From Methylophaga sp. UBA3192 (GTDB taxonomy: Bacteria; Pseudomonadota; Gammaproteobacteria; Nitrosococcales; Methylophagaceae), in assembly GCA_002363955.1 (NCBI GenBank), contig DEXE01000003.1, positions 745,684-809,683 on the forward strand: a DNA stretch of 64,000 nt, read 5' to 3'. Positions 18,801 to 25,963 of this stretch are shown one piece after another. Within the stretch, counting starts at the first letter, position 1. Each line of letters starts with the position of its first letter. The translations under genes were made by a program, and so were the position numbers. The notes beneath the pieces are model-generated. The model had not been told where the DNA came from. It worked only from the letters and a program-made list of their open reading frames with translations, and did not search any database.

Positions 18801-19787
18801 ATGGCGAGTTTTATAAAACGTGGTACCCGCTGGAGAGCACAGGTTTATGTTCATGGTAAACCAAAAACGAAATCTTTTCCGAGTAAATCACATGCGCAGG
18901 CATGGGCACGGATGATGGAAAACGATGCGGCGGATTTGTCTGCCGGCATGATTCCGGACAAGACGTTAACTGATTTGTTTGATCGTTATTCGCGTGAAGT
19001 GTCTGTTCACAAGGGTGGTGAGCGGTGGGAGTATATACGTCTTAAGAAGTTCATGCGTGATCCAGTTGCTGAGGTTCGCACTCGAGTGCTGACACCGCAA
19101 CACATTGCTGAGTGGCGTGATCGCCGGTTAATAGATGTATCAGGCGCATCGGTTAAACGCGAGTTAGGATTGATGTCGGCGGTGTTTAGCATGGCGGTGA
19201 AGGAGTGGGGCTGGCTGAAAATGAACCCGGTGGCGTTGATAAATAGCCCGAAATCGAGCCCGGATAGAACACGCAGGCCAACTGATGATGAGATTAATGC
19301 GCTGCTGCAGGCGATGCAGTTTGACGGTGATCCACCGGTGTCGGTTGGTCAGCGCCTGGCCTATGCGATGTTGTTTGCCATTGAAACAGCCATGCGAACC
19401 AGTGAAATTTGCCGGTTAACCTGGGGCGATATCTACGAAAAGCTGGCGCACGTCGCGAAATCGAAAAACGGCGATGCGCGTAATGTACCCCTGACAAATC
19501 GGGCGCGTGAGTTGCTGAAGGTGCTGCGGCCTGATGATCCGAGTGATGATGATCTGGTGTTTAATATGAAACCGAGCCAGGTGGATTCAAATTTTCGCAA
19601 AATGAAAAAGAAAGCGAAGATCGATGATTTGCATTTTCATGATTTCAGGCGGGAGGGAACTACGCGATTGGCCAAGAAAGTCGATGTGATGACCTTGGCC
19701 AAGATAACCGGGCATCGTGATGTGCGGATCTTACTGAAAGTTTATTACGCGCCTAAGATGGATGAAGTGGCGGATTTGTTGGATTAG
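18801..19787 (+). CDS. int: Phage integrase, tyrosine recombinase
   Basis: 328 residues from ATG 18801, which has AGGAG upstream; the frame extends back to 18684, but that part reads like non-coding sequence. An N-terminal arm-binding domain (FIKRGTRWRAQVYV) precedes a SAM-like core-binding domain and the catalytic domain. Catalytic residues visible are Arg in AMRTSEICRL, His-x-x-Arg in HDFRREG, His/Arg in TGHRD, and a Tyr in KVYYA. It recombines attP with the 3' end of tRNA-Leu. Its end overlaps the convergent early gene by 4 bp. Confidence 0.95.
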   Translation: MASFIKRGTRWRAQVYVHGKPKTKSFPSKSHAQAWARMMENDAADLSAGMIPDKTLTDLFDRYSREVSVHKGGERWEYIRLKKFMRDPVAEVRTRVLTPQHIAEWRDRRLIDVSGASVKRELGLMSAVFSMAVKEWGWLKMNPVALINSPKSSPDRTRRPTDDEINALLQAMQFDGDPPVSVGQRLAYAMLFAIETAMRTSEICRLTWGDIYEKLAHVAKSKNGDARNVPLTNRARELLKVLRPDDPSDDDLVFNMKPSQVDSNFRKMKKKAKIDDLHFHDFRREGTTRLAKKVDVMTLAKITGHRDVRILLKVYYAPKMDEVADLLD

Positions 19788-20041
19788 ATTTGCCTAGTGC
19801 CTGTGTACACAACCTCATAGGCGCTTGCTTGATCATAATTTCTAAAACCATCATTCCGGAACTCTATCGATATAGAATGATCTATTTGAATAAATTTTCT
19901 TAAATTCCAGGAATGATAATCATCGCTATCGTTCGTGGCGAAATTATCAGCCATATTTTTCCCTTCTTGAAAATCCTGGCCAATCCAAAAAATACCCTGA
20001 TCATAAACACCTTCACGGACCAGATAATAAAAACATTTCAT
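19784..20041 (-). CDS. Hypothetical phage protein, 85 aa
   Basis: Small acidic protein with many aromatic residues (MKCFYYLV, DDYHSWNLRKF). No family recognised. It is the last gene of the leftward early operon; its start shares one base with the end of the gene before it, which supports coupled translation. Confidence 0.6.
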   Translation of the reverse strand: MKCFYYLVREGVYDQGIFWIGQDFQEGKNMADNFATNDSDDYHSWNLRKFIQIDHSISIEFRNDGFRNYDQASAYEVVYTGTRQI

Positions 20042-20283
20042 TAATCGATTCCTCTGTTTTCCAAAGCACTAATTTCAACAACATGAAATCCTTCTTCTTC
20101 AAGCATTCTACGAAGAATTAGTCCGGCATCAATGCTATCACCAACGCCTGCATGCCCATTTTGTTGTATTTTTTTAAACACATGCCCCATTCTGCTGGCC
20201 AGAACATTATCCATCATTGCCGTTAGCGGTTTACCATCAGACCAAATAGCTTTTCCATCAGAACTATATCCCCTTAATCCCAT
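20041..20283 (-). CDS. Hypothetical phage protein, 80 aa
   Basis: The frame is open further upstream, but ATG 20283 has an excellent GGAGGT site and begins 1 bp after the previous stop, so it is chosen. The product starts MGLRGYSSDGK and ends SALENRGID. It contains a helical middle (LASRMGHVFKKIQ). No function recognised. Confidence 0.6.
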   Translation of the reverse strand: MGLRGYSSDGKAIWSDGKPLTAMMDNVLASRMGHVFKKIQQNGHAGVGDSIDAGLILRRMLEEEGFHVVEISALENRGID

Positions 20284-20284
20284 A

Positions 20285-20551
20285 TTACCTCCACCAAAAC
20301 GGGCATTCAATGTTGTTCTTCTGACAAAAGTCACTGATTGCGGCTTTTTCTGACGAACCAAATCCCATTGCTGAGTCACCGTATTTCTCAATAAAAATGA
20401 ACACATCGTCGGTTTCATCCCAACAGGTCCACTGCAGATCGATTCGATCCACATGGGTTGAATGATGTGTGAAGATGTTATTCGCTTTTTTCCAGTCGGA
20501 TAACTTGGCTTTTTGCTGGCCGATACCGTCGATTTCTAGTTGTTGTGGCAT
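20285..20551 (-). CDS. Hypothetical phage protein, 88 aa, with CPFWW C-terminus
   Basis: The C-terminal part (SSEKAAISDFCQ...CPFWWR) follows a pattern I associate with small phage early proteins of unknown function. The start ATG 20551 overlaps the preceding gene by 16 bp. It is preferred over the competing frame at 20284-20454 because it has the better reading and tight junctions on both sides. Confidence 0.6.
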   Translation of the reverse strand: MPQQLEIDGIGQQKAKLSDWKKANNIFTHHSTHVDRIDLQWTCWDETDDVFIFIEKYGDSAMGFGSSEKAAISDFCQKNNIECPFWWR

Positions 20552-20886
20552 GGTCTTTTCGCCGCTGTTTTCAATCGTTTCAGATCGCCCATTTCACGCC
20601 AGTTGATTAAGTAATCTTTCCACGTGTGATTCTCTGGCCAAGCCCAAAAATCAATCTCTTTCCCTCCTGGCGTTATAAATATATCGATATTGTCTAACTC
20701 CCCACAGTCGTATGAAAAAACGACTTTCCATCCATCATCTGCATCCATCGTGACTTCACCACACCAATTTTCAGAATCACATGGTTGCACAGGCGGTGGG
20801 GTGGCACTTTCTGCTATTTGCAGGAGCTGCTCCCAGCACTTTATACCAAGGCTTTTTAATATAATAAATTCTGTAGTTGCATGCAT
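20536..20886 (-). CDS. Hypothetical phage protein, about 116 aa
   Basis: Acidic protein with a WCGEVTMDADDGWKVVF segment and a basic C-terminus. The frame is open to GTG/ATG codons up to 20973, but a small zinc-finger gene occupies 20894-21049 in another frame. I therefore place the start at ATG 20886 (GAG upstream, 7 bp after that gene's stop). ATG 20910 is the alternative. Function unknown. Confidence 0.5.
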   Translation of the reverse strand: MHATTEFIILKSLGIKCWEQLLQIAESATPPPVQPCDSENWCGEVTMDADDGWKVVFSYDCGELDNIDIFITPGGKEIDFWAWPENHTWKDYLINWREMGDLKRLKTAAKRPCHNN

Positions 20887-20893
20887 ATTGGTC

Positions 20894-21049
20894 TCACATT
20901 GTGTTGTCATATTCACCACTTTCATGAGCCCTTTCGCAGTCGTAACAGTAAGGCCAAATGCGCTGTTCACCATTAGGCTCCTTTAGAACGTAGCGACCAG
21001 AAGGAACAAATTTACCGCAGTAAATGCATCTTTTTAGGTATGTACACAT
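20894..21049 (-). CDS. 51-aa zinc-ribbon protein
   Basis: A short frame encoding a protein with two Cys-x-x-Cys knuckles (CIYCGK and CYDCE) about 25 residues apart, a classic zinc-ribbon layout, with basic residues between. Start ATG 21049, with AAAGGA about 10 nt upstream. It fits the operon spacing on both sides (7 bp to each neighbour). Likely a small nucleic-acid- or protein-binding early phage protein. Confidence 0.6.
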   Translation of the reverse strand: MCTYLKRCIYCGKFVPSGRYVLKEPNGEQRIWPYCYDCERAHESGEYDNTM

Positions 21050-21056
21050 ATTCTTT

Positions 21057-21404
21057 TTATCCTTTAGACGCATCCAAATAAGTCATGATCGCTCGCCTGG
21101 CGTGTTCGATGGTCAGTTCGCGGTGTTGCTGTTGTGCTTCTTCCCACGTTAAGGTTGATCCAGCGGATTCGATGACCGATTCCCAGAGAACTTTTGCAGC
21201 TTTTAATAGTGCGGTTTCATCCATTGGGCTTTCGGTATTTGGAACCATGGCCCTATTCCGTACCGTTCGGAGAGCTTCTGGCAAAGAGCTGCTGTTCTGG
21301 TTGGGGTACCTTTCATAGCCAAGAATCAAGTTCCAAACTTTTATTAATTCAGAACGTGTTGGTGGGCTCCCTGCAGTAATACCTCTGTGTGCAGTTGGTA
21401 TCAT
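21057..21404 (-). CDS. Hypothetical phage protein, 115 aa
   Basis: Predicted mostly helical, with a C-terminal EHARRAIMTYLDASKG. ATG 21404 is favoured because AGAAGG lies 8 nt upstream; a GTG at 21413 overlapping the previous stop is also possible. No family recognised. Confidence 0.6.
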   Translation of the reverse strand: MIPTAHRGITAGSPPTRSELIKVWNLILGYERYPNQNSSSLPEALRTVRNRAMVPNTESPMDETALLKAAKVLWESVIESAGSTLTWEEAQQQHRELTIEHARRAIMTYLDASKG

Positions 21405-21409
21405 TGTGA

Positions 21410-21637
21410 TCACCTTCTCTCAAGATACTGGGCGATGGTTTCCAGCGCATTGGCTGAGCGTTCTGCGTGGTCGATATATCGGCTCAGGCGTTTTTCTACC
21501 ATTCGCTGATGCAGTAGTGTGATTTCCCAACGTTCATCGTCTTTGCTGTTTCCAGATTTTTTGAGTAGCGCCATGAGGACCAGGCCGACAAAAAAGCCAA
21601 TTAGTGTGGCGGCGCTTGCGATTAATGCGATTTGCAT
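21410..21637 (-). CDS. Small membrane protein with cytoplasmic helical tail, 75 aa
   Basis: One N-terminal TM helix (residues 2-26, IALIASAATLIGFFVGLVLMALL), then a charged helical region likely to form a coiled coil. The organisation resembles small phage membrane anchors. Function unknown. It sits 2 bp after the HTH gene. Confidence 0.6.
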   Translation of the reverse strand: MQIALIASAATLIGFFVGLVLMALLKKSGNSKDDERWEITLLHQRMVEKRLSRYIDHAERSANALETIAQYLERR

Positions 21638-21639
21638 GT

Positions 21640-21828
21640 TTATCTCTCCCGTTGTTTAACTAACCAGTTTTTAAACTCCTGCCGCATCCAGAACCGTTTC
21701 GCTCCAATTTTGATGGCTTTGGGGAAGTCGGGCTTCCTGGATAACTTTTCTTTAACATGCCGAGTGCTGTAATCGAGCTCGGCGGCGATTTCTTCGGCGG
21801 TGATTTTTTCTATCAGTTGTTGTGTCAT
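21640..21828 (-). CDS. AlpA-like HTH protein, probable excisionase
   Basis: 62 residues with a MerR/AlpA-type helix-turn-helix (TAEEIAAELDYSTRHVKEKL) and the FPKAIKIGAKRFW wing typical of AlpA and Xis-like factors that read tRNA-borne att sites. Position in the early leftward operon near the integrase supports a role in excision or early regulation. Confidence 0.75.
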   Translation of the reverse strand: MTQQLIEKITAEEIAAELDYSTRHVKEKLSRKPDFPKAIKIGAKRFWMRQEFKNWLVKQRER

Positions 21829-21835
21829 GTGAACC

Positions 21836-22042
21836 TCAGATCAAATAATCAGTGATGACGGGTTGGGCGGTGAATATGGGGATGCATTGCTGGTTTCGTG
21901 GCAGCGTTGCTTCACATTCATCGATGGCGCTTTGCATTTGTTCTTCGGCCCATCGTGCATTTTCGTGTGCTCTGAGCACGATGATGGTGCTTAACCAGAC
22001 CAGTGACATGATGCAGATAATGGTGACGATGGCGATCTTCAT
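21836..22042 (-). CDS. Small single-TM protein, 68 aa
   Basis: N-terminal TM or signal-anchor segment (IAIVTIICIMSLVWLSTIIVL) followed by a periplasm-facing stretch with two Cys that could pair. Resembles small phage membrane proteins but matches no family I know. Confidence 0.55.
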   Translation of the reverse strand: MKIAIVTIICIMSLVWLSTIIVLRAHENARWAEEQMQSAIDECEATLPRNQQCIPIFTAQPVITDYLI

Positions 22043-22044
22043 GG

Positions 22045-22368
22045 TTAGGCGTTCACGAAGATGACATCGATGGCGTTGGCGTGGCAGAATTTAATTTCTG
22101 CCATCACTCCGATTGATTTATCCCATCCATCCAGTGCCAGTACGATCATGCTGTCGGCTTTTTTGAGCATTGATATGCAGTGGTTTTGCCAGAAAGCAAA
22201 GTCGGTGGGCAGATCATGCTTTTGTGCCATGGCATGACCATGCACGATGGGGGAGTAAACCGGGACACCTTCTTTCATGAGCTCGGCGGCTTTGGCTTCA
22301 ACAGCTTCAAATCGCTGCTGCATGATGTTTGGGTCAGTGTGACTGTATGGGCTTGCTAAATAAATCAT
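22045..22368 (-). CDS. DUF1937-like nucleoside 2-deoxyribosyltransferase-fold protein
   Basis: 107 residues starting MIYLASPYSHTDP, the signature of the family, with a later GWDKSIGVMAEI segment where related nucleotide hydrolases carry the catalytic Glu. Probably acts on nucleotides or nucleosides, as in other phage early regions. The substrate cannot be told. Confidence 0.75.
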   Translation of the reverse strand: MIYLASPYSHTDPNIMQQRFEAVEAKAAELMKEGVPVYSPIVHGHAMAQKHDLPTDFAFWQNHCISMLKKADSMIVLALDGWDKSIGVMAEIKFCHANAIDVIFVNA

Positions 22369-22376
22369 GTTTTACC

Positions 22377-22862
22377 TCAAATAACGTAAGCACTAGGGAA
22401 TCGGTTGAAGGGAATGTCATCGTCGTAATAGTCACCGCCATAGTCCTGCCCTGATTGCGCAGCTTGCTGTGGTGGTGAGGCGAATTGTTTTTCAGCCTGG
22501 CTTTGTGGGCTGTTCTGGTCTTTGGTGGTGTTGCGGCTGTCGAGCATTCGCATCATTTCGGCGATGATTTCGGTGGTGTATTGGTCCTGGCCTTGCTGGT
22601 TTTGCCATTTTCGGGTCTGAATGCGACCTTCGATGTAGATTTGTGAACCTTTGGTCAGGTATTGCTGGGCGATTTCACCGAGTTTGTTGCGTAGCACGAC
22701 GCGGTGCCACTCGGTTCGCTCCTGGCGTTCACCGGTTTGTTTGTCGCGCCATGATTCTGATGTGGCTATGCGTAAATTGCAGATTGATCCGCCGTTGGGG
22801 AATGCTCGGCTTTCTGGATCGACTCCCAGTCGGCCCACTAATATGACTCTGTTGACGCTCAT
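22377..22862 (-). CDS. ssb: Phage single-stranded DNA-binding protein
   Basis: 161 residues: OB-fold (1-110; VNRVILVGRLG, EWHRVVL, YIEGRIQTRKW) and a Gln/Asp-rich tail. The DDDIPF tip, which in bacterial SSBs is the extreme C-terminus and binds partner proteins, is followed here by nine more residues (NRFPSAYVI). Start ATG 22862 overlaps the preceding stop by 4 bp. Confidence 0.95.
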   Translation of the reverse strand: MSVNRVILVGRLGVDPESRAFPNGGSICNLRIATSESWRDKQTGERQERTEWHRVVLRNKLGEIAQQYLTKGSQIYIEGRIQTRKWQNQQGQDQYTTEIIAEMMRMLDSRNTTKDQNSPQSQAEKQFASPPQQAAQSGQDYGGDYYDDDIPFNRFPSAYVI

Positions 22863-23068
22863 CGTGAGTACTCCATATCTTCCTCAGTTTTATAGGTGTT
22901 CCAGTCGATTTTGCATTTTCCTAAAACATAAAATTTCTGCTTACAGAAAGGGCAGTCGACTGCTGTTTCATCTTCATCTTTTGCCAGTTGATACATATCC
23001 ACTGGCAACTTATTCATGTCATCAGCATCAAGGTGCATGCTGCAGTGTGGGCACGATAAAGTTGTCAT
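22859..23068 (-). CDS. 69-aa zinc-ribbon protein
   Basis: Two Cys-x-x-Cys pairs, CPHC near the N-terminus and CPFC about 30 residues later, make a zinc ribbon. Start ATG 23068 overlaps the methyltransferase stop (ATGA), and its own stop overlaps the ssb start, so it is translationally coupled on both sides. Specific role unknown. Confidence 0.7.
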   Translation of the reverse strand: MTTLSCPHCSMHLDADDMNKLPVDMYQLAKDEDETAVDCPFCKQKFYVLGKCKIDWNTYKTEEDMEYSR

Positions 23069-23664
23069 GCGGCGTGCTCCTTTTGTGCTAAAAACTGGTG
23101 ATAGGCGGTTTTGATATCGTCCCGGTTGATCCATTCAGTTTTCATCTCACCTTCATGGTCGCGGTCGTATACCAGGACGCACGATCCACGTGTATTTCCT
23201 GATACCTCATCGCCTTTTTTGTAGTGCTTATCGGGATTGCCGTTTTTGCCTTTTACGGTGAAATCTTCCGGTGCCAGATGGGCAATGCGTCCGTTGATGT
23301 AAATGATTGTTGATGCTTTGCCGAAGGCGTAATCTCGGAATGATTCTTCGCCGTTGGGGTTGGGGACATAAAAAACGGACGTGTAACCTTGCTGAGCTTC
23401 TGTCCAGGCTTTTTTCAGCCATGACTTGGGATCACTGTATGGTGGGTTGCAAAAGCCTGGTGACGGCAGTTTGTGCCAGTCCATGGTGAGTGCGTCTTGT
23501 TCTTTGCATAGGAACAATGGGAATTTCTCGATGCCGCGTTCAGCTGCCAGATCAATGGCAAAGTTGAACCGCTGGTCTAACCACCAGGTGATGAAATCAG
23601 GCGTTCTCAGTCTGTCTCTGATGTGTTTGGGGGTGGTTGATCGGGCTTGGGGGATCATTCGCAT
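23065..23664 (-). CDS. Phage N6-adenine DNA methyltransferase
   Basis: 199 residues, matching the phage Dam-like family: TPDFITWWLDQRF, DLAAE and the catalytic NPPY in FCNPPYSDP. It would methylate adenine in a short DNA target, perhaps protecting against host restriction or affecting regulation. Start ATG 23664, alternative 23658. It overlaps the PAPS-reductase-like gene by 10 bp. Confidence 0.9.
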   Translation of the reverse strand: MRMIPQARSTTPKHIRDRLRTPDFITWWLDQRFNFAIDLAAERGIEKFPLFLCKEQDALTMDWHKLPSPGFCNPPYSDPKSWLKKAWTEAQQGYTSVFYVPNPNGEESFRDYAFGKASTIIYINGRIAHLAPEDFTVKGKNGNPDKHYKKGDEVSGNTRGSCVLVYDRDHEGEMKTEWINRDDIKTAYHQFLAQKEHAA

Positions 23665-24653
23665 AACCCATATTCTGATGAACAGCTGATTTCAGCTTCT
23701 TCTGCAGCAAATAAGTCAAACATTTTTCCACCACGTGTGGTTTTGCTCCATTCAGCAACTTGATGTATCAACGGCATACTGGACACGATGTCGTTTTTTA
23801 AACGATCTTTTCCTTCTGGCGTTTTGTCAGCTGCAAAAAATGAGCTTTCTCCACGTTTACTGGCTAATCGAACTAATGTTTCCATGTGTGAAACCCGATC
23901 AATTTCATCTGGGAAACGATTTGCAATTTGTTTAAGTTCTGATTTTTTGCAGTGGATGCAAGGCATGCATCCGACTCGGCCCATTCCCTGGGTATAAAGT
24001 GGGTTTGGTTTTATTCCATGCTTATGGTGCATTGCAAATACTTCTTGCCATGTCCATTTTAAAATTGGTCGGTAATTCCACAGACCGCCACCAACATTTT
24101 CCAGCTCTGGCAGTTTAGCTCTGTCTTTTGATTCTTCAGCCCTGACACCCTGCCAGATGTATACCTCGTTACTTTCCAATTCATTAACAATCAGATCGCC
24201 AATAGGGTTATGTTTTAATTCAGAGGAACAAAACCGAGCTTTAGTTGACGGGAATCGGCCCTTTAACAAACAAAGATCTAAGAAGGGAATACCGGTTGGA
24301 TGTAAAACATTTAATGCACGCACCCTTGCACGATTATTCCATCCGCGCACCCTAACTTTTTTATATTTTCCGGTGGCTTTGTTCTTTTTACGGACGTAAT
24401 GAGCCTTAGTTGCTGCTTGTTTGCACAGGTTGGCCCTGCGAACACTAATTTCACGGGTAAAGTCTCTTTTTACTCGCTCAATGGTGATATTGAGTGCTGA
24501 TTCTAGGTAATCAATATAATCATAGGTCTGCTGGTGCTCATGACCTGTGTCTGCAAAGACAAAGCGAAGGTTTTCAGTTTTTCTTTCGAGAGCAAGTAAA
24601 GCCATTGCAGTGCTGTCTTTACCGCCACTCATTGAAATTAGATTGACTCTCAT
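23655..24653 (-). CDS. PAPS-reductase/PP-loop ATP pyrophosphatase family protein
   Basis: 332 residues. The PP-loop SGGKDST (9-15) is intact, with FADTGHEH downstream as in phosphoadenosine phosphosulfate reductase. Several Cys in the C-terminal part (CMPCIHCKK) could hold a metal or Fe-S cluster. Phage members of this family are common but of unsettled function; nucleic-acid modification is a reasonable guess. The gene is more AT-rich than its neighbours, suggesting separate acquisition. Confidence 0.85.
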   Translation of the reverse strand: MRVNLISMSGGKDSTAMALLALERKTENLRFVFADTGHEHQQTYDYIDYLESALNITIERVKRDFTREISVRRANLCKQAATKAHYVRKKNKATGKYKKVRVRGWNNRARVRALNVLHPTGIPFLDLCLLKGRFPSTKARFCSSELKHNPIGDLIVNELESNEVYIWQGVRAEESKDRAKLPELENVGGGLWNYRPILKWTWQEVFAMHHKHGIKPNPLYTQGMGRVGCMPCIHCKKSELKQIANRFPDEIDRVSHMETLVRLASKRGESSFFAADKTPEGKDRLKNDIVSSMPLIHQVAEWSKTTRGGKMFDLFAAEEAEISCSSEYGLCE

Positions 24654-24853
24654 TTCTGTTCTTTCCCGGCTCTGGCCATTAATTTGTTCATGGCGGGGTT
24701 TAACCTGAGAAACTCAGGCAGTGAGTGGGGGATGCCGTCACTCATCTTTTTGTCGTCGCATTTGGCACAGACCAGGCGCACACCGTAATCGATGTGGCCG
24801 TCTTTGAGTTGGCCAACTGGTTGCATGCAGCGAGAGCAGTGGAGTTCGGACAT
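24650..24853 (-). CDS. 67-aa zinc-finger protein
   Basis: Two Cys-x-x-Cys motifs (CSRC near the N-terminus, CAKC around residue 29) form a likely zinc ribbon, followed by a basic tail. Overlaps the PAPS-reductase-like gene by ATGA. Function unknown. Confidence 0.65.
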   Translation of the reverse strand: MSELHCSRCMQPVGQLKDGHIDYGVRLVCAKCDDKKMSDGIPHSLPEFLRLNPAMNKLMARAGKEQK

Positions 24854-24855
24854 TG

Positions 24856-25431
24856 TTAAGCCTGTCTATCCAGTTTCTCAATCTCTGCAACAATGAGTGC
24901 TGCAGCTTTGATCAAACTTTGACGGGGTGTGGTTGGTTTGAACCATTTTTCATCCCAACACCAGCCGTCAGGGATTTCACCGTTTCGGAATGCATCACCT
25001 TGGGATTGTGGATGCAACGCATCTGCTGCGTGCATGGCATATGCTGCAGCGGCTCCTGATAGTTCGCCTGCATCGTGGTGATCGTCATGAAAGGTGTCGA
25101 ACCCTTCATCATGTATTTGCCGAAGCCGTTCATTTTGGATTTCGAAACATATAGAACTGGCAGAGTGGTTTTGGTAATGCCGATCAAGTTTGAGGATGGA
25201 TTCAATAAGCAGCATTCTGAGATCCTGCTTACCCCAGATTGTGATTGCACTTGAGTCATCATCGCCTGGATGGTGCATGAATTTTCCACGCGCCTGGCTT
25301 CCGTTTGGCATTGTTACCGGTAGATAAAGCGGTATTCTTAGCCCAGTGAAAACCTGACCTTCGATTTCTTTGCCTATAATTTCAACACTGCCTGTTTCGG
25401 GTAATTCTTCTGCATATACATTCACTCTCAT
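24856..25431 (-). CDS. Phage protein of unknown function, 191 aa
   Basis: Two-part protein: a beta-rich N-terminal half and a C-terminal half with ERLRQIHDEGFDTFHDDHHDAGELSGAAAAYA, a helical motif that recurs in many phage early proteins. Histidines and acidic residues there suggest metal binding. Start ATG 25431 has AGGAG 7 nt upstream. It is the first gene downstream of the hairpin block. Confidence 0.7.
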   Translation of the reverse strand: MRVNVYAEELPETGSVEIIGKEIEGQVFTGLRIPLYLPVTMPNGSQARGKFMHHPGDDDSSAITIWGKQDLRMLLIESILKLDRHYQNHSASSICFEIQNERLRQIHDEGFDTFHDDHHDAGELSGAAAAYAMHAADALHPQSQGDAFRNGEIPDGWCWDEKWFKPTTPRQSLIKAAALIVAEIEKLDRQA

Positions 25432-25453
25432 GGTTTTCTCCTAATTAATTATC

Positions 25454-25528
25454 TGCGGTGGCCGGATTCGAACCGACTCATTCGTGTACAGGCTGTTGCC
25501 TCCTTCCCATTACCACCATGGCACCGCA
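25454..25528 (-). other. tRNA-like element
   Basis: On the - strand a perfect 7-bp acceptor-like stem (TGCGGTG/CACCGCA) encloses a D-arm-like hairpin (CCAT-GGTGGTA-ATGG), a short AGGC-AACA-GCCT hairpin, and a T-arm-like hairpin with loop TTCGAAT. The middle hairpin has a 4-nt loop and no usable anticodon, and CCA is not encoded. It is therefore a tRNA mimic or decayed tRNA, not a decoding tRNA. Confidence 0.55.
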
Positions 25529-25530
25529 TT

Positions 25531-25596
25531 AGGCTGCTGACTGCCTCGCCAGAGGGATGACCGGGCACGTTTGGTCATCACGTCAGTCAGCAGCCT
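25531..25596. other. Three-way junction element
   Basis: A perfect 13-bp outer stem (AGGCTGCTGACTG, 25531-25543, with its complement at 25584-25596) encloses two adjacent hairpins: CCTC-GCCA-GAGG (25544-25555) and GATGACC with a 10-nt loop and GGTCATC (25556-25579). Nearly every base is assigned to a helix or loop. Confidence 0.6.
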
Positions 25597-25729
25597 GATA
25601 CGGGGTTCGTGACGTGAACCACTCGGCAGTTGCAGATCGGGAAAGGAAACGGAAACCCGTCGACTGCTGCAGACTGTTGCCCACCTGTCTGCTGGGGTCG
25701 TTGTGTGCCAGTAGTCACACAGCGATGCT

Positions 25730-25963
25730 TCATGCTTTGTTAACTGTTGCAGCGAGGCATTTGCGGCATTTGGTAAAGTTGCCGATGCCGAGGGGCTGCA
25801 CACCGTTAGTAGTGACGGCTTTTAAGCCGCACTTTGATTGATAGAGTGCTTCACCTTCCAGATTGGCGTGGATCTGCTTCCAGTGGTGTGGGTTGCGCCG
25901 GAAGGGGATGATTGCCCACCCGGTGATAAAGTCAGCTATTGGGCCTCCTGAGAAGTGAATCAT
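25730..25963 (-). CDS. Hypothetical phage protein, 77 aa
   Basis: Contains a likely zinc-binding pair near the C-terminus (CRKC) with another Cys upstream (SKCGLKAV). The start overlaps the upstream gene by ATGA. The frame is clear, but no family is recognised. Confidence 0.6.
   Translation of the reverse strand: MIHFSGGPIADFITGWAIIPFRRNPHHWKQIHANLEGEALYQSKCGLKAVTTNGVQPLGIGNFTKCRKCLAATVNKA

Larger units (their letters stand above)
25454..25721 (-). ncRNA. Candidate structured RNA: six consecutive hairpin elements
   Basis: A 270-bp gap in an otherwise gap-free operon is filled with successive inverted repeats: a cloverleaf-like element (25454-25528), a three-way junction (25531-25596), and hairpins at 25604-25620 (5 bp), 25626-25667 (GCAGT and CGGG stems), 25669-25692 (6 bp) and 25702-25721 (6 bp). 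Spacers are 1-10 nt. The strand is assumed from the flanking genes and the T-loop sequence of the first element. No family is recognised. It could be an independent ncRNA, a cis-acting leader or an RNA-processing unit. Confidence 0.55.

Noticed and set aside
20284..20454. Upstream extension of the gene at 20041-20283
   Set aside because: The extension overlaps the better gene at 20285-20551, and a strong ribosome site marks the shorter start.
25454..25528. Functional tRNA gene
   Set aside because: The acceptor and T arms fit, but no 7-nt anticodon loop can be drawn, the two linker bases before the D arm are missing and CCA is absent.
25510..25803. 97-codon open frame on the - strand across the hairpin block
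   Set aside because: It overlaps the C-terminal part of the clear gene at 25730-25963 and the hairpins explain the sequence better. Composition is low-complexity Ser/Thr/Arg with no recognisable fold. It is kept as the main alternative to the RNA interpretation.
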